Of a stretch of DNA of 9,861 nt, positions 1 through 7,261 are shown piece after piece (positions within the stretch are counted from its first letter, which is position 1; the number at the start of each line of letters is the position of its first letter). The notes beneath the pieces were generated by a model. It did not search any database, had not been told where the DNA came from, and saw nothing but the letters and a program-made list of their open reading frames with translations. This DNA is from Bacteroidales bacterium (lineage in GTDB: Bacteria > Bacteroidota > Bacteroidia > Bacteroidales > Dysgonomonadaceae), in assembly GCA_012518155.1 (NCBI GenBank), contig JAAYTC010000204.1:1-9861 (forward strand). The letters are read 5' to 3'. The translations under genes were made by a program, and so were the position numbers.

Positions 1-131
1 ACGTTCGTTCCAAGCGAGGCTGTCCCCGCGTTACCCGGTGCGATATAAAGTTGGTTTAAATGGCGGCTCTCGCGTAGTTTCCACGCCAACGCGTGTTCGC
101 GTCCACCCGATCCAAGAAGAAGGATATTCAT
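1..131 (-). CDS. purD: Phosphoribosylamine--glycine ligase (GARS), 5' fragment cut by window edge
   Basis: PurD joins glycine to 5-phosphoribosylamine with ATP, the second step of de novo purine synthesis, in the cytoplasm. Only the first 43 codons are present; the gene runs off the left edge. Reading the minus strand from the ATG at 131-129 gives a protein starting MNILLLGSGGREHALAWKLR, followed by a segment with LYIAPGNAGTASLGTN. The GSGGREHALAW loop (residues 7-17) and the APGNAGT segment (31-37) are the N-terminal signatures of the GARS N domain that precedes the ATP-grasp domain. The reading frame is open to the edge with no defect. It is divergent from the flavoprotein gene at 267 and has a TAnnTTTG element 32 bases upstream of its ATG. 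Identification is firm despite the short length. Whether the rest is intact cannot be seen. Confidence 0.93.
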   Translation of the reverse strand, partial: MNILLLGSGGREHALAWKLRESRHLNQLYIAPGNAGTASLGTN

Positions 132-162
132 ACAGACAATAAAACATTAAAATTAGGACACA

Positions 163-170
163 CAAAGCTA
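163..170 (-). promoter_or_regulatory. Bacteroidota -7 promoter element for purD
   Basis: Read on the minus strand this is TAGCTTTG, an exact match to TAnnTTTG, the -7 element of the Bacteroidota housekeeping sigma factor. Transcription would start a few bases downstream, leaving a leader of roughly 25 nt before the purD ATG at 131. No convincing TTTG -33 element lies at the usual distance, but that box is weakly conserved in this phylum. A short AT-rich motif can occur by chance; the position supports it. Confidence 0.55.
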
Positions 171-230
171 CAAAAAAAATGGAATAAAAGCCCCTTAAAA
201 TTTAAAATGGACAAATTGGCATAAAACTGT

Positions 231-238
231 TACCTTTG
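231..238 (+). promoter_or_regulatory. Bacteroidota -7 promoter element for the flavoprotein gene
   Basis: TACCTTTG matches TAnnTTTG exactly. A TTG at 216-218 is too close to be a normal -33 box. The element ends one base before a possible ATG at 240, so the transcript would begin at or after that ATG. The element therefore decides the start of the downstream gene in favour of the ATG at 267, giving a leader of about 20 nt. Confidence 0.65.
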
Positions 239-266
239 TATGAAAATAAACAACTACTCAGAAAAA

Positions 267-1250
267 ATGAAAGATAACAGGATAACCGAGCTTTTCGGAA
301 TTCGGTACCCCATTATACAAGCCGGCATGGTATGGTGCAGTGGCTGGAGATTGGCTTCTGCCGTGAGCAATGCAGGAGGGCTTGGCTTAATTGGTGCGGG
401 ATCGATGCATCCGGCAACGTTACAGGAACACATTCAAAAATGCAAGGCTGCCACCCCCCTTCCGTACGGGGTAAACATCCCGTTGATGTACCCGCAAATT
501 GAAGAAATTATGGCAATCGTGATGGAGGAGAAAGTCCCTATCGTGTTCACCTCAGCGGGCAATCCTGCTACTTGGACCGCGAAGTTGAAGGAAGCCGGCA
601 TCATCGTGGTACACGTGGTTTCGAGTTCCAAGTTCGCGTTAAAAGCCGCATCGGCAGGTGTAGACGCCGTCGTGGCCGAAGGGTTCGAAGCAGGAGGGCA
701 TAACGGGCGAGAAGAGACCACCACCCTCACGCTTATCCCGCAGGTAAGGGATTCCGTGGACCTTCCATTGATCGCCGCGGGAGGTATTGCTACAGGAGAT
801 GCCATGGCCGCTGTTTTTGCCTTAGGTGCCGAGGGGGTACAGGTAGGTACACGTTTCGCGCTCACCGAAGAGAGCTCCGCAAGTGACGCCTTTAAACAGC
901 ACTGCATCGCCTTGAATGAAGGCGACACCGTATTATCGCTAAAAAAGGTGAGCCCCACGCGACTGGTGAAAAACGATTTTTTCCGTCAAGTAGCCGAACT
1001 CGAAGAGCAGGGTGCTTCCGCCGAGGAATTCCGTGCTCTGCTTGGCAGAGGGCGCGCTAAAAAGGGGATTTTTGAAGGCGATCTTGAAGAGGGAGAGTTG
1101 GAGATCGGGCAAATAGCATCGCATATCAAACAGATCCTGCCCGCTAAGGAGGTGGTTGAAGAGATGGTTGAGCAGTACAACCGGACGGTCGAACGGCTCT
1201 CTCGGCTCGCTATTAACTATCAAACCGACAGCCCCCAATTAACCCATTAA
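267..1250 (+). CDS. Nitronate monooxygenase / FabK-like FMN-dependent oxidoreductase
   Basis: This is an FMN-binding TIM-barrel protein of the 2-nitropropane dioxygenase family. The family includes nitronate monooxygenases, which oxidise nitronates, and FabK, the flavin enoyl-ACP reductase of fatty-acid synthesis. With the start at 267 it has 327 residues, normal for the family. Visible motifs are PIIQAGM at 15-21 (substrate and flavin side of the barrel), AEGFEAGGHNG at 137-147 with the family's active-site His at 145, AAGGIATG at 170-177 and GVQVGTRF at 190-197, both phosphate-binding loops. The upstream in-frame ATG at 240 would add nine residues (MKINNYSEK) but touches the -7 element, so 267 is preferred. 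The gene is monocistronic or leads into the hydrolase 62 bp downstream. Family assignment is firm. Sequence alone does not separate nitronate oxidation from enoyl-ACP reduction. Confidence 0.88.
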   Translation: MKDNRITELFGIRYPIIQAGMVWCSGWRLASAVSNAGGLGLIGAGSMHPATLQEHIQKCKAATPLPYGVNIPLMYPQIEEIMAIVMEEKVPIVFTSAGNPATWTAKLKEAGIIVVHVVSSSKFALKAASAGVDAVVAEGFEAGGHNGREETTTLTLIPQVRDSVDLPLIAAGGIATGDAMAAVFALGAEGVQVGTRFALTEESSASDAFKQHCIALNEGDTVLSLKKVSPTRLVKNDFFRQVAELEEQGASAEEFRALLGRGRAKKGIFEGDLEEGELEIGQIASHIKQILPAKEVVEEMVEQYNRTVERLSRLAINYQTDSPQLTH

Positions 1251-1312
1251 TAACGTTGACAGTTGCCATACCGGCATATTCGTCGCACGCGACTACAACA
1301 GCACGTTAATTT

Positions 1313-2137
1313 ATGCAATACGAACTTTTTCCATCGGAACGATTTTCTTTTTTCAGTCTCAGTAGCGGCAGTTGTGGAAACTGCTACTACTTGGGCAACA
1401 CGAATTATGGTATCCTCATCGATGCCGGTATTGGGCCGAGGGTGATCAAGAAGCGGCTTGCCGAGCATGGAGTCGAGCTAACCTCTATCATGGCCATCCT
1501 GATCACGCACGACCATTACGACCATATCAAGTCGGCCGGCTATTTAGGTGAGAAGATGCATATCCCTGTTTACGCCACAAAGGAAGTACACCGGGGCATC
1601 GCGAACAGTCCAATGATACGCCACAGCTTGAATGGCTCCACCGTTTATATTGAAAAGGGAACTCCTTTCCAGATCGAAGATTTCAAGATCACCCCTTTCG
1701 ACGTACCTCACGACAGCATCGACAACTCGGGATACTTCTTCGAATTTGGCAATCAAACGCTCACGCTGGCCACGGACGTGGGTGCCATCACCGACGAGAT
1801 AACTCATTACGTGGGCAGAGCCAACCACTTGATCATTGAAAGCAACTACGATGAGGAGCTCTTGCACAAAGGACGTTACCCCTACCACTTGAAGCAGCGT
1901 ATCACTTCGGGCACGGGGCACCTCAGCAACCGGCAGACCGCTGAATTCCTGGCCAACAACTACCCGTCCGACCTGCGGAATATTTGGCTTTGCCACCTGA
2001 GCGGCGACAACAACCACCCCGAGCTGGCGTATGAGACCGTGAAGGAGCAACTCGTCCTCAAAGGAATCGAGGTAGGCAAGCAGGTCGACCTCCACGTGTT
2101 AGAACGAAATATATTATCGGCAAAGGTAGAATTTTAA
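1313..2137 (+). CDS. MBL-fold metallo-hydrolase, YycJ/WalJ-like
   Basis: This 274-residue cytoplasmic protein has a complete metallo-beta-lactamase fold. The N-terminal SSGSCGNCYYLG (17-28) resembles the ASGSxGN opening of the YycJ/WalJ group, some of whose members are DNA exonucleases. Metal ligands are all present: THDHYDH at 65-71 (H66, H68, D70, H71), PHD with H133, ATD with D155, and a later His in LCHLS at 228. GTGHLS (201-206) also carries a His (203). No signal peptide is seen, which argues against a secreted beta-lactamase. The ATG at 1313 gives a normal-length protein and begins before the first conserved motif. A TAACGTTG sequence at 1251-1258, one mismatch from TAnnTTTG, could serve as its own promoter. 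It ends 25 bp before the first polysaccharide gene. The substrate is unknown; a nuclease role is inferred only from the family. Confidence 0.87.
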   Translation: MQYELFPSERFSFFSLSSGSCGNCYYLGNTNYGILIDAGIGPRVIKKRLAEHGVELTSIMAILITHDHYDHIKSAGYLGEKMHIPVYATKEVHRGIANSPMIRHSLNGSTVYIEKGTPFQIEDFKITPFDVPHDSIDNSGYFFEFGNQTLTLATDVGAITDEITHYVGRANHLIIESNYDEELLHKGRYPYHLKQRITSGTGHLSNRQTAEFLANNYPSDLRNIWLCHLSGDNNHPELAYETVKEQLVLKGIEVGKQVDLHVLERNILSAKVEF

Positions 2138-2162
2138 TATTCTAACTTCAACTCCCCACGCG

Positions 2163-3380
2163 ATGAAGATACTCTACACCTTCGGCGGCATACCTCTCTA
2201 CTACGATGCCCTGCTCAATAAGCTGGTGCAAAAGGGTGTGGAAGTATCGGTAGTGATTCCCCCTGAAAAAAGTGATATTTTGGGGGAAGGAGTAAAAGTA
2301 ATCGATTCGAAGGAGACTCCTTACAAAATCATATACGCGGAAGAGAAAAAATCATTTTTAGGAAAATCCTGTTTCCCTCATCTCCCCGGTATTATTCGTC
2401 AAGAGAAACCGGATATACTGATCGCCGGGTGGCCTTTTTTTCTTCAGCATTTTTCTCAACCTGCGCTTCGAGGGGCATTGAAAGCAATGGCGACTAAATT
2501 TGTTATCCGTGAAATCCCGTTTCGAGTTCCACCTTACGGGAAATTATTATCCTATTTCAAAAACAAACCTATTTTTGATGAGGATATGAAGCAGGAAAAC
2601 AACGGAGTCCCCTTTATAATCAGGCAGTGGGTGATTATGCTTTTACGCCGCTATTGTTATCGTAGAGCAGACGCTGCATTGGCCTATGCTTCGGTAGGTA
2701 AAGAGTTGTTGCCCACGTACGGGTTATCGCCGGATAAGGTATTCGTCACGTACAACACGAACGATACAGATGCCATGTTCGCGATAAAAGAGCAGTTATC
2801 CACAATAGAGGTGGCCCCCAATAAGAACCCGTTTCGAATCATTCACGTGGGGCGTCTAGTAAAATGGAAGCGAGTGGACCTGCTTTTAAGTGCTTTCGCG
2901 GGTGTGGCAGACACTTTCGCTGAAGCAGAATTAATAATTATTGGTGATGGGCCGGAGCTGGCACGTTTAAAGAAGCAATCGGCAGACTTGAATATTGATA
3001 GCAAAACGGTATTCACGGGGGCTATTTATGATAGTAAAGTTATCGCCTCGCACCTCTCCACCTCCGCGATATACGTCTTGGCGGGAATGGGAGGGTTATC
3101 TATCAACGATGCGATGACATTTGGGTTGCCGGTGATTTGTTCCGTATGCGACGGCACTGAAAAAGACTTGGTGATTGATCATATAAATGGATTTTACTTC
3201 GAAGAGGGCGATCGAGCCGATCTCACCCAAAAACTGCACGCGTTACTCGAAAATCCAACTCGTGCCTTAGAAATGGGAAAAGAGTCATGGAAGGTGATTC
3301 GTGACAAGATAAACCTAGAAACGGTAAGTGACCGTTATATCGAAGCGTTTGAAAGGATTTTATCCCCTCACTTAAACTAG
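2163..3380 (+). CDS. GT4-family glycosyltransferase with altered EX7E motif
   Basis: This 405-residue GT-B fold enzyme probably transfers a sugar from a nucleotide donor onto a lipid-linked glycan on the cytoplasmic face of the inner membrane. The N-terminal acceptor domain opens with MKILYTFGGIPLYY. The donor half begins near residue 224 with RIIHVGRLVKWKRVDLLLSAF (225-245; HVGR and K237 are typical GT4 donor-phosphate contacts), then IIIGDGPE (258-265) and GLSINDAMTFGLPVI (311-325). Most GT4 enzymes have E-x7-E in this last region; here the positions are G308 and D316, so the motif is not canonical. A hydrophobic, basic stretch at 151-168 (FIIRQWVIMLLRRYCYRR) could touch the membrane. It lies 25 bp after the hydrolase gene with no clear promoter, and is the first gene of the polysaccharide region. 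Donor and acceptor cannot be read from sequence. Confidence 0.85.
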   Translation: MKILYTFGGIPLYYDALLNKLVQKGVEVSVVIPPEKSDILGEGVKVIDSKETPYKIIYAEEKKSFLGKSCFPHLPGIIRQEKPDILIAGWPFFLQHFSQPALRGALKAMATKFVIREIPFRVPPYGKLLSYFKNKPIFDEDMKQENNGVPFIIRQWVIMLLRRYCYRRADAALAYASVGKELLPTYGLSPDKVFVTYNTNDTDAMFAIKEQLSTIEVAPNKNPFRIIHVGRLVKWKRVDLLLSAFAGVADTFAEAELIIIGDGPELARLKKQSADLNIDSKTVFTGAIYDSKVIASHLSTSAIYVLAGMGGLSINDAMTFGLPVICSVCDGTEKDLVIDHINGFYFEEGDRADLTQKLHALLENPTRALEMGKESWKVIRDKINLETVSDRYIEAFERILSPHLN

Positions 3381-3389
3381 TTATATCAA

Positions 3390-3414
3390 CCAACCTCCTA
3401 TTATTTCAAGTTGG
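3390..3414 (+). other. Weak inverted repeat between GT4 and wecC genes
   Basis: CCAAC at 3390-3394 pairs with GTTGG at 3410-3414 around a 15-nt AT-rich loop, just after the GT4 stop codon. The stem is only five base pairs and no T-run follows, so it is a poor terminator candidate. Recorded because it is the only structure seen in this 71-bp gap. Confidence 0.15.
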
Positions 3415-3451
3415 GTAAATATTGAATCGTTACACTCTAATAATAAATCAT

Positions 3452-4699
3452 ATGAACGCGTGCTTTATCGGACTTGGCTACATTGGATTACCTACGGCTA
3501 TTCTAGCTGCAAAAGCGGGCATTAAGGTCGCGGGCGTTGATATCAACCATGATGTGGTGGAGACAGTCAACGCCGGCAATATCCATTTTTCGGAACCAGG
3601 AGTCAGCGAATTATGCAGCGAGGTAGTCACTGCCGGGATGTTAAGAGCATTCTCAACTCCTCTCCACAGCGATGTTTTCGTGGTGGCTGTGCCTACCCCT
3701 TTCAAGGATAATCACGAACCCGATATTTCGTACGTGCAAGCGGCGGTACGTAGTACCCTTCCGTTTCTACGTGAAAACAACTTGATTATTATCGAGTCTA
3801 CCTGCCCCGTGGGAACCACCGAGAAAATCACCGATCTTATTTTTTCTGAACGGCCCGATCTTCGAGGAACCCTTTTCATCAGCTACTGTCCCGAACGAGT
3901 TATGCCCGGGAATACGATGCACGAACTCACTCACAACGACAGGGTAATCGGGGGTATTGACAAGCAGTCCACCGAAAAAGCATGCAATTTTTATAGGCAG
4001 TTCGTGAAAGGGGATCTCCATACGACAAATGCACGCACGGCCGAGATGTGTAAACTTATCGAAAACTCTTCTCGCGATGTTCAAATTGCATTTGCCAACG
4101 AACTGTCGATCATCTGCAACAAAGCAGGAATTAATGTATGGGAACTTATCGAGTTGGCCAACAAGCATCCTCGCGTAAACATCTTGAAGCCGGGGAGTGG
4201 CGTGGGTGGCCACTGTATTGCCGTCGACCCGTATTTTATCACGGCCGACTTCCCATTCGAATCGCAATTAATCGGTAAAGCACGTGAAATAAACAATTAC
4301 AAAGCGTTTTGGTGTGCCGAGAAGATACAAAGCACTATCAAGGAGTTCGAGTTAAAATATAACAGAGAACCCGCGGTTGCATTAATGGGGTTATCGTTTA
4401 AACCTAATATCGACGACCTGCGCGAATCACCCGCCAAGTACATAGCCACAAAAGTTATGCAAGCTCACAACGATGCCGACTTCATGATCGTTGAGCCCAA
4501 CATTTCGGAGCATAAAGTATTTAAATTAACCGATTATAAAGAGGCCTATGAGAAAGCTGAAATCGTCGTATTCTTAGTCGCTCACAACCCCTTTAAAAGT
4601 CTACCCTGGAGAGAAGATAAGGTGATTCTCGATTTCTGCGGTGTTTTTAAAACGAGTTCAGGTGGTGCCGCGACAATAGATGCACACCTTCGCGAGTAA
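3452..4699 (+). CDS. wecC: UDP-N-acetyl-D-mannosamine dehydrogenase (WecC-type UDP-sugar 6-dehydrogenase)
   Basis: The enzyme oxidises C6 of a UDP-N-acetylhexosamine in two NAD-dependent steps to give the uronic acid, most likely UDP-ManNAc to UDP-ManNAcA. The protein has 415 residues. The NAD-binding GLGYIGLP (8-14) is followed by the acidic end of the second strand, GVD (28-30). SYCPERVMPG (144-153) holds the catalytic Glu148. TAEMCKLIEN (196-205) holds Lys201. GSGVGGHCIAVDPYF (248-262) holds the thiohemiacetal-forming Cys255. GLSFKPNIDDLRESPA (313-328) is the UDP-binding C-terminal motif. A TTG at 3422 would add ten residues (first codon TTG), but the ATG at 3452 puts the Rossmann motif at the usual distance from the N-terminus, so it is chosen. 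The GGHCIAVDPYF and YCPERVMPG signatures favour WecC over UDP-glucose dehydrogenase; a GalNAc-specific (WbpO-like) relative cannot be fully excluded. No partner 2-epimerase is in the window. Confidence 0.88.
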   Translation: MNACFIGLGYIGLPTAILAAKAGIKVAGVDINHDVVETVNAGNIHFSEPGVSELCSEVVTAGMLRAFSTPLHSDVFVVAVPTPFKDNHEPDISYVQAAVRSTLPFLRENNLIIIESTCPVGTTEKITDLIFSERPDLRGTLFISYCPERVMPGNTMHELTHNDRVIGGIDKQSTEKACNFYRQFVKGDLHTTNARTAEMCKLIENSSRDVQIAFANELSIICNKAGINVWELIELANKHPRVNILKPGSGVGGHCIAVDPYFITADFPFESQLIGKAREINNYKAFWCAEKIQSTIKEFELKYNREPAVALMGLSFKPNIDDLRESPAKYIATKVMQAHNDADFMIVEPNISEHKVFKLTDYKEAYEKAEIVVFLVAHNPFKSLPWREDKVILDFCGVFKTSSGGAATIDAHLRE

Positions 4700-4733
4700 A
4701 TGTTGCCCAGCGTACAAACAGAAAGCCCATTCC

Positions 4734-5504
4734 TTATTTCTTTTTGAAAAAACTGGTCTTGCTAAACGCATGTTGGAAGAAAATGGGCCCTTGGAATTCA
4801 GTTTTCTCCCATTTGCCGGAATCACGCAACTCGCTGAACCCATGCAGGTAATACTTCCTATCGGAGTTATCCACGATTAAATACCCTCCTTTTTTCACAT
4901 GCGGGATAGCCCGTTTCACGCAGCAATTGCGTGCTCTTCCGTCCACGACCACGATGTTGAAATGGTTGACAGGGAACGCGTCGATCGCCTTCACGTAATT
5001 CTCGTAAGAGAGTCCGATAGAGTTTTTATCGCTCGAGATAAAATCATCGGGATTACGGTAATCCCTCTCTTCCCAATCATTTACCTCCACTCCCGGTATC
5101 TCCAAGTATTCCACGTTATTGATCGATAAATCCAGTAGCTTTTCTTTTAAGAAATTGTTCCATTTTTTGTCGTGTTCTACGCTTATCACTCGATCGCATC
5201 GCCGGGCAAAGAAAAGCGTAGAGCCCCCCGAGCCCCATTCAAACACCTCGTGGTCGGGAGCAGCAATCGATGAAAGGAAATCGATCGCATCGTAGGTCAT
5301 CCACGGGAGCTCTCTCGAAAGGGTAGTGTCGCCGGAACGTTTGTCGTTGTACCAGCGACGGAACTGTTTGATATGCCGAAGCGTGGCGTTTTCACGCGCG
5401 TACCGTTGCGCGAACCGGATATAAAGCAAAATATCTTTCATGCAGTTATTGTAAAACCTCGAAGCGGGAAGACGAGCCCTCGCTACAGGTAAATAAAATT
5501 TCAT
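4734..5504 (-). CDS. Class I SAM-dependent methyltransferase in polysaccharide locus
   Basis: This 256-residue soluble protein has a Rossmann methyltransferase core. VFEWGSGGSTLFFAR (87-101) is motif I, which binds SAM. ISVEHD (107-112) ends the second strand with the acidic residue that holds the ribose. VVVDGRARN (185-193) corresponds to strand four, and GGYLIVDNSDR (206-216) to strand five. The VDGR/VDNSDR pattern recalls small-molecule O-methyltransferases and similar proteins in glycan loci, so methylation of a sugar or lipid-linked glycan is plausible but not proven. Its ATG shares one base with the flippase stop codon (TAATG), which implies translational coupling; a second in-frame ATG at 5441 would remove 21 residues and is a possible alternative. 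It converges on wecC with only 34 bp between stops and no clear terminator there. Confidence 0.78.
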   Translation of the reverse strand: MKFYLPVARARLPASRFYNNCMKDILLYIRFAQRYARENATLRHIKQFRRWYNDKRSGDTTLSRELPWMTYDAIDFLSSIAAPDHEVFEWGSGGSTLFFARRCDRVISVEHDKKWNNFLKEKLLDLSINNVEYLEIPGVEVNDWEERDYRNPDDFISSDKNSIGLSYENYVKAIDAFPVNHFNIVVVDGRARNCCVKRAIPHVKKGGYLIVDNSDRKYYLHGFSELRDSGKWEKTEFQGPIFFQHAFSKTSFFKKK

Positions 5505-6961
5505 TATTCAACATCCTTATTCTCCTTTTTAGCATTCAACCAGGCGTCGATTTCTTTCGTCATTTCCAATCCCAACAACTTACACATCGCGATGTACAAT
5601 ACACCGGTTACTGCCACGCTCGCGACGATAAAAAGAAGACCCTCACCCAGGTTACGGGTTACAAAATAGGTTGCAACCGCGCTCAGTAGGGCAGTAAAAA
5701 GATAGGGAAACGTGTCCCTCACGAATCGCGGGAGAGAGTAGTGAATCACTTTCCCGGAAAAAAACACCGAGATCAAAAGAGTGATAACCATGTAGACCAC
5801 CCAACTGACTGCCAATCCCATAATTCCTTTCGGGAAGAAGAGAAAAATCAATAAAAACAGCAGCACCCCTTTTACTACTTCCAGCCCCAGGAAGAAAGCA
5901 GGTCGCTCCTTCGCGATAAAAAGCTCACTAAAAATAAAAGTAAAAGGCATCAACATGCCCCCCAAGGTCAGCACCTGAAAATAGGGAACCGCGGCAAGCC
6001 ACTTCTCCTTGAAAAACAAGTAGAACATGGGCTCGGCAATAAGTATCATCAAAAAAGCGATTGGGAAAACCAGAAATGCGATCGATTTTATCAACTTTCG
6101 CGTCACCCGAACGAGTCGCTCCGATTGTTGATTGATCTCCGACAAAATCAACATGGCCACCGACCGGAAGGTGTTCGACAAGGTGAGAAATGGAATCTCT
6201 TGGTACTTTTTAGCCTGGTTAAAATAGGCCACTTGGCTCATGGGGTAGAACGTGGCTATTAAGCTTGGATAGATATTGTTCACCGTGGAAGATACCAGGT
6301 TCGATAATAACAGCTTGTAACTAAACCCGAAAAAGCTCTTCAAGCTCGACATGCTAAAGTTAGGATGAGGCCGCCATGAAGAGTGCACCCAAAGAATCAC
6401 GGTCCGCGCGAAGGCAAACAAAAGAAGCTGCGCGACCAGTGCCCATACGCCGAATCCGGTGAGTGCCATCGCGATCGCCACCACGTCGGCTATCAATAAC
6501 GCCAACATATTTACTTTCGTAAGCAATTTAAAATTGGCCTCCTTGATCAATATTGTCTGGTGTATCAATCCCAGCGCGTTGAAAATAAGCGTCAAGAACA
6601 ACACCCTCGAAACCGGGACAATTGCCGGTGCATTGAACAAGTCACCAATTAACGGGCTCAAGAAGAAGAGGATCATGTAGAGCATCAAGCTCAACACCGC
6701 GTTAAAGAAAAACACCGCGTTATAATCGGCCGGTGAAACATCCTTCCGGTTTATCAACACCCTTCCTAAACCGCTATCAATAAGGATCGTGGAAAAAGCA
6801 GTGAAGAGTGCCAACGAACCAATCAACCCGTATGCCTCCGGAGCAATGATATTCATCAACACCAGCATGCTCACGAAATTAAGCACCTGCTGTCCGAATT
6901 TATCAATGAAGCTCCAGAAAAGGGAAACAGTTGTTTTATGTTTTAAAGATGGCTCTGCCAT
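5504..6961 (-). CDS. Wzx-type lipid-linked oligosaccharide flippase (MOP superfamily)
   Basis: This 485-residue inner-membrane protein is predicted to flip undecaprenyl-linked repeat units from cytoplasm to periplasm. It is highly hydrophobic, with about twelve or more membrane segments; clear ones lie near 26-40, 44-62, 84-104, 117-138, 150-190, 290-310, 327-349, 357-377, 380-402, 418-435 and 440-461. The segment GLGRVLINRKDVSPADYNAV (64-83) matches the loop typical of the WzxC/Polysacc_synt_3 branch, where GLG, an RKDVS-like stretch and an aromatic-rich next helix are conserved. Length is normal. The C-terminus (about 462-485) is charged and cytoplasmic. It has its own promoter candidate upstream (7039-7046, minus) and is the first gene of a two-gene minus-strand unit with the methyltransferase. 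Which glycan it moves is inferred from context only. Confidence 0.88.
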   Translation of the reverse strand: MAEPSLKHKTTVSLFWSFIDKFGQQVLNFVSMLVLMNIIAPEAYGLIGSLALFTAFSTILIDSGLGRVLINRKDVSPADYNAVFFFNAVLSLMLYMILFFLSPLIGDLFNAPAIVPVSRVLFLTLIFNALGLIHQTILIKEANFKLLTKVNMLALLIADVVAIAMALTGFGVWALVAQLLLFAFARTVILWVHSSWRPHPNFSMSSLKSFFGFSYKLLLSNLVSSTVNNIYPSLIATFYPMSQVAYFNQAKKYQEIPFLTLSNTFRSVAMLILSEINQQSERLVRVTRKLIKSIAFLVFPIAFLMILIAEPMFYLFFKEKWLAAVPYFQVLTLGGMLMPFTFIFSELFIAKERPAFFLGLEVVKGVLLFLLIFLFFPKGIMGLAVSWVVYMVITLLISVFFSGKVIHYSLPRFVRDTFPYLFTALLSAVATYFVTRNLGEGLLFIVASVAVTGVLYIAMCKLLGLEMTKEIDAWLNAKKENKDVE

Positions 6962-7038
6962 GTAAATCGTTCCATTAAAATTAAGAGGTATCGCCTCGTG
7001 ATCGATCCATTCCTCATCAATAGCGAAGGTTTATCTTG

Positions 7039-7046
7039 CAAAAATA
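7039..7046 (-). promoter_or_regulatory. Bacteroidota -7 promoter element for the flippase unit
   Basis: Read on the minus strand this is TATTTTTG, matching TAnnTTTG. It would give a leader of about 70 nt before the flippase ATG at 6961 and drive flippase plus methyltransferase. No clear -33 box is seen, and the surrounding A/T-rich sequence makes a chance match possible. Confidence 0.5.
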
Positions 7047-7154
7047 GGCAACTTTTTGATACCGGATGGTGTCGAAGCAGAGAATCATTTGAGAAGCAAC
7101 CCCTACTTGCCCCATCAAATCTCCCTTACCCGGATGATTATCGTCCAAAATGGT

Positions 7155-7162
7155 TACTTTTG
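7155..7162 (+). promoter_or_regulatory. Bacteroidota -7 promoter element for the GT4-methyltransferase-GT2 operon
   Basis: TACTTTTG matches TAnnTTTG exactly and is followed by TA, as is the element at 231. It would give a leader of about 95-100 nt that contains the heptamer array. No TTG lies at normal -33 spacing. Its placement upstream of the first gene of a tightly packed operon supports it. Confidence 0.58.
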
Positions 7163-7205
7163 TACTCGGGCGAAGAAAATGGGAACACGATTTGGCGTGT
7201 AGTTC

Positions 7206-7261
7206 TTCATTATTAATTATTAATTGATCATTGTCCATCACTAATTGTTCATTGCTAATTG
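7206..7261 (+). repeat. Degenerate 7-bp tandem repeat array in GT4 leader
   Basis: Eight consecutive 7-mers fit one register: TTCATTA, TTAATTA, TTAATTG, ATCATTG, TCCATCA, CTAATTG, TTCATTG, CTAATTG. The rough consensus is YTMATTG. One unit, CTAATTG, occurs twice exactly (7241-7247 and 7255-7261), and the 14-bp pair YTAATTGWTCATTG occurs at 7220-7233 and 7241-7254. The next 7-mer, 7262-7268, ends with the GT4 ATG. Register is kept although single units have diverged, which suggests an old tandem expansion. It resembles the heptanucleotide repeats (STRRs) known in cyanobacteria in period only. Confidence 0.7.

Noticed and set aside
434..958. 174-codon open frame on the minus strand
   Set aside because: It lies wholly inside the flavoprotein gene, has low-complexity Ala/Ser/Thr-rich composition and no recognisable domain.
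1544..2095. 183-codon open frame on the minus strand
   Set aside because: It is antisense to the MBL hydrolase, whose motifs are all in the plus frame; it has no family signature.
3767..4267. 166-codon open frame on the minus strand inside wecC
   Set aside because: It is an antisense shadow of a well-conserved enzyme with intact catalytic motifs.
4700..4733. Possible bidirectional terminator between the convergent genes
   Set aside because: No inverted repeat with a T-run was found in these 34 bases.
6985..6997. GAGG/CCTC hairpin in the flippase leader
   Set aside because: A four-base-pair stem is too weak to call a regulatory structure.
6998..7216. 72-codon plus-strand frame in the divergent region
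   Set aside because: It covers both promoter elements and the start of the tandem repeat, and its protein has no recognisable feature.
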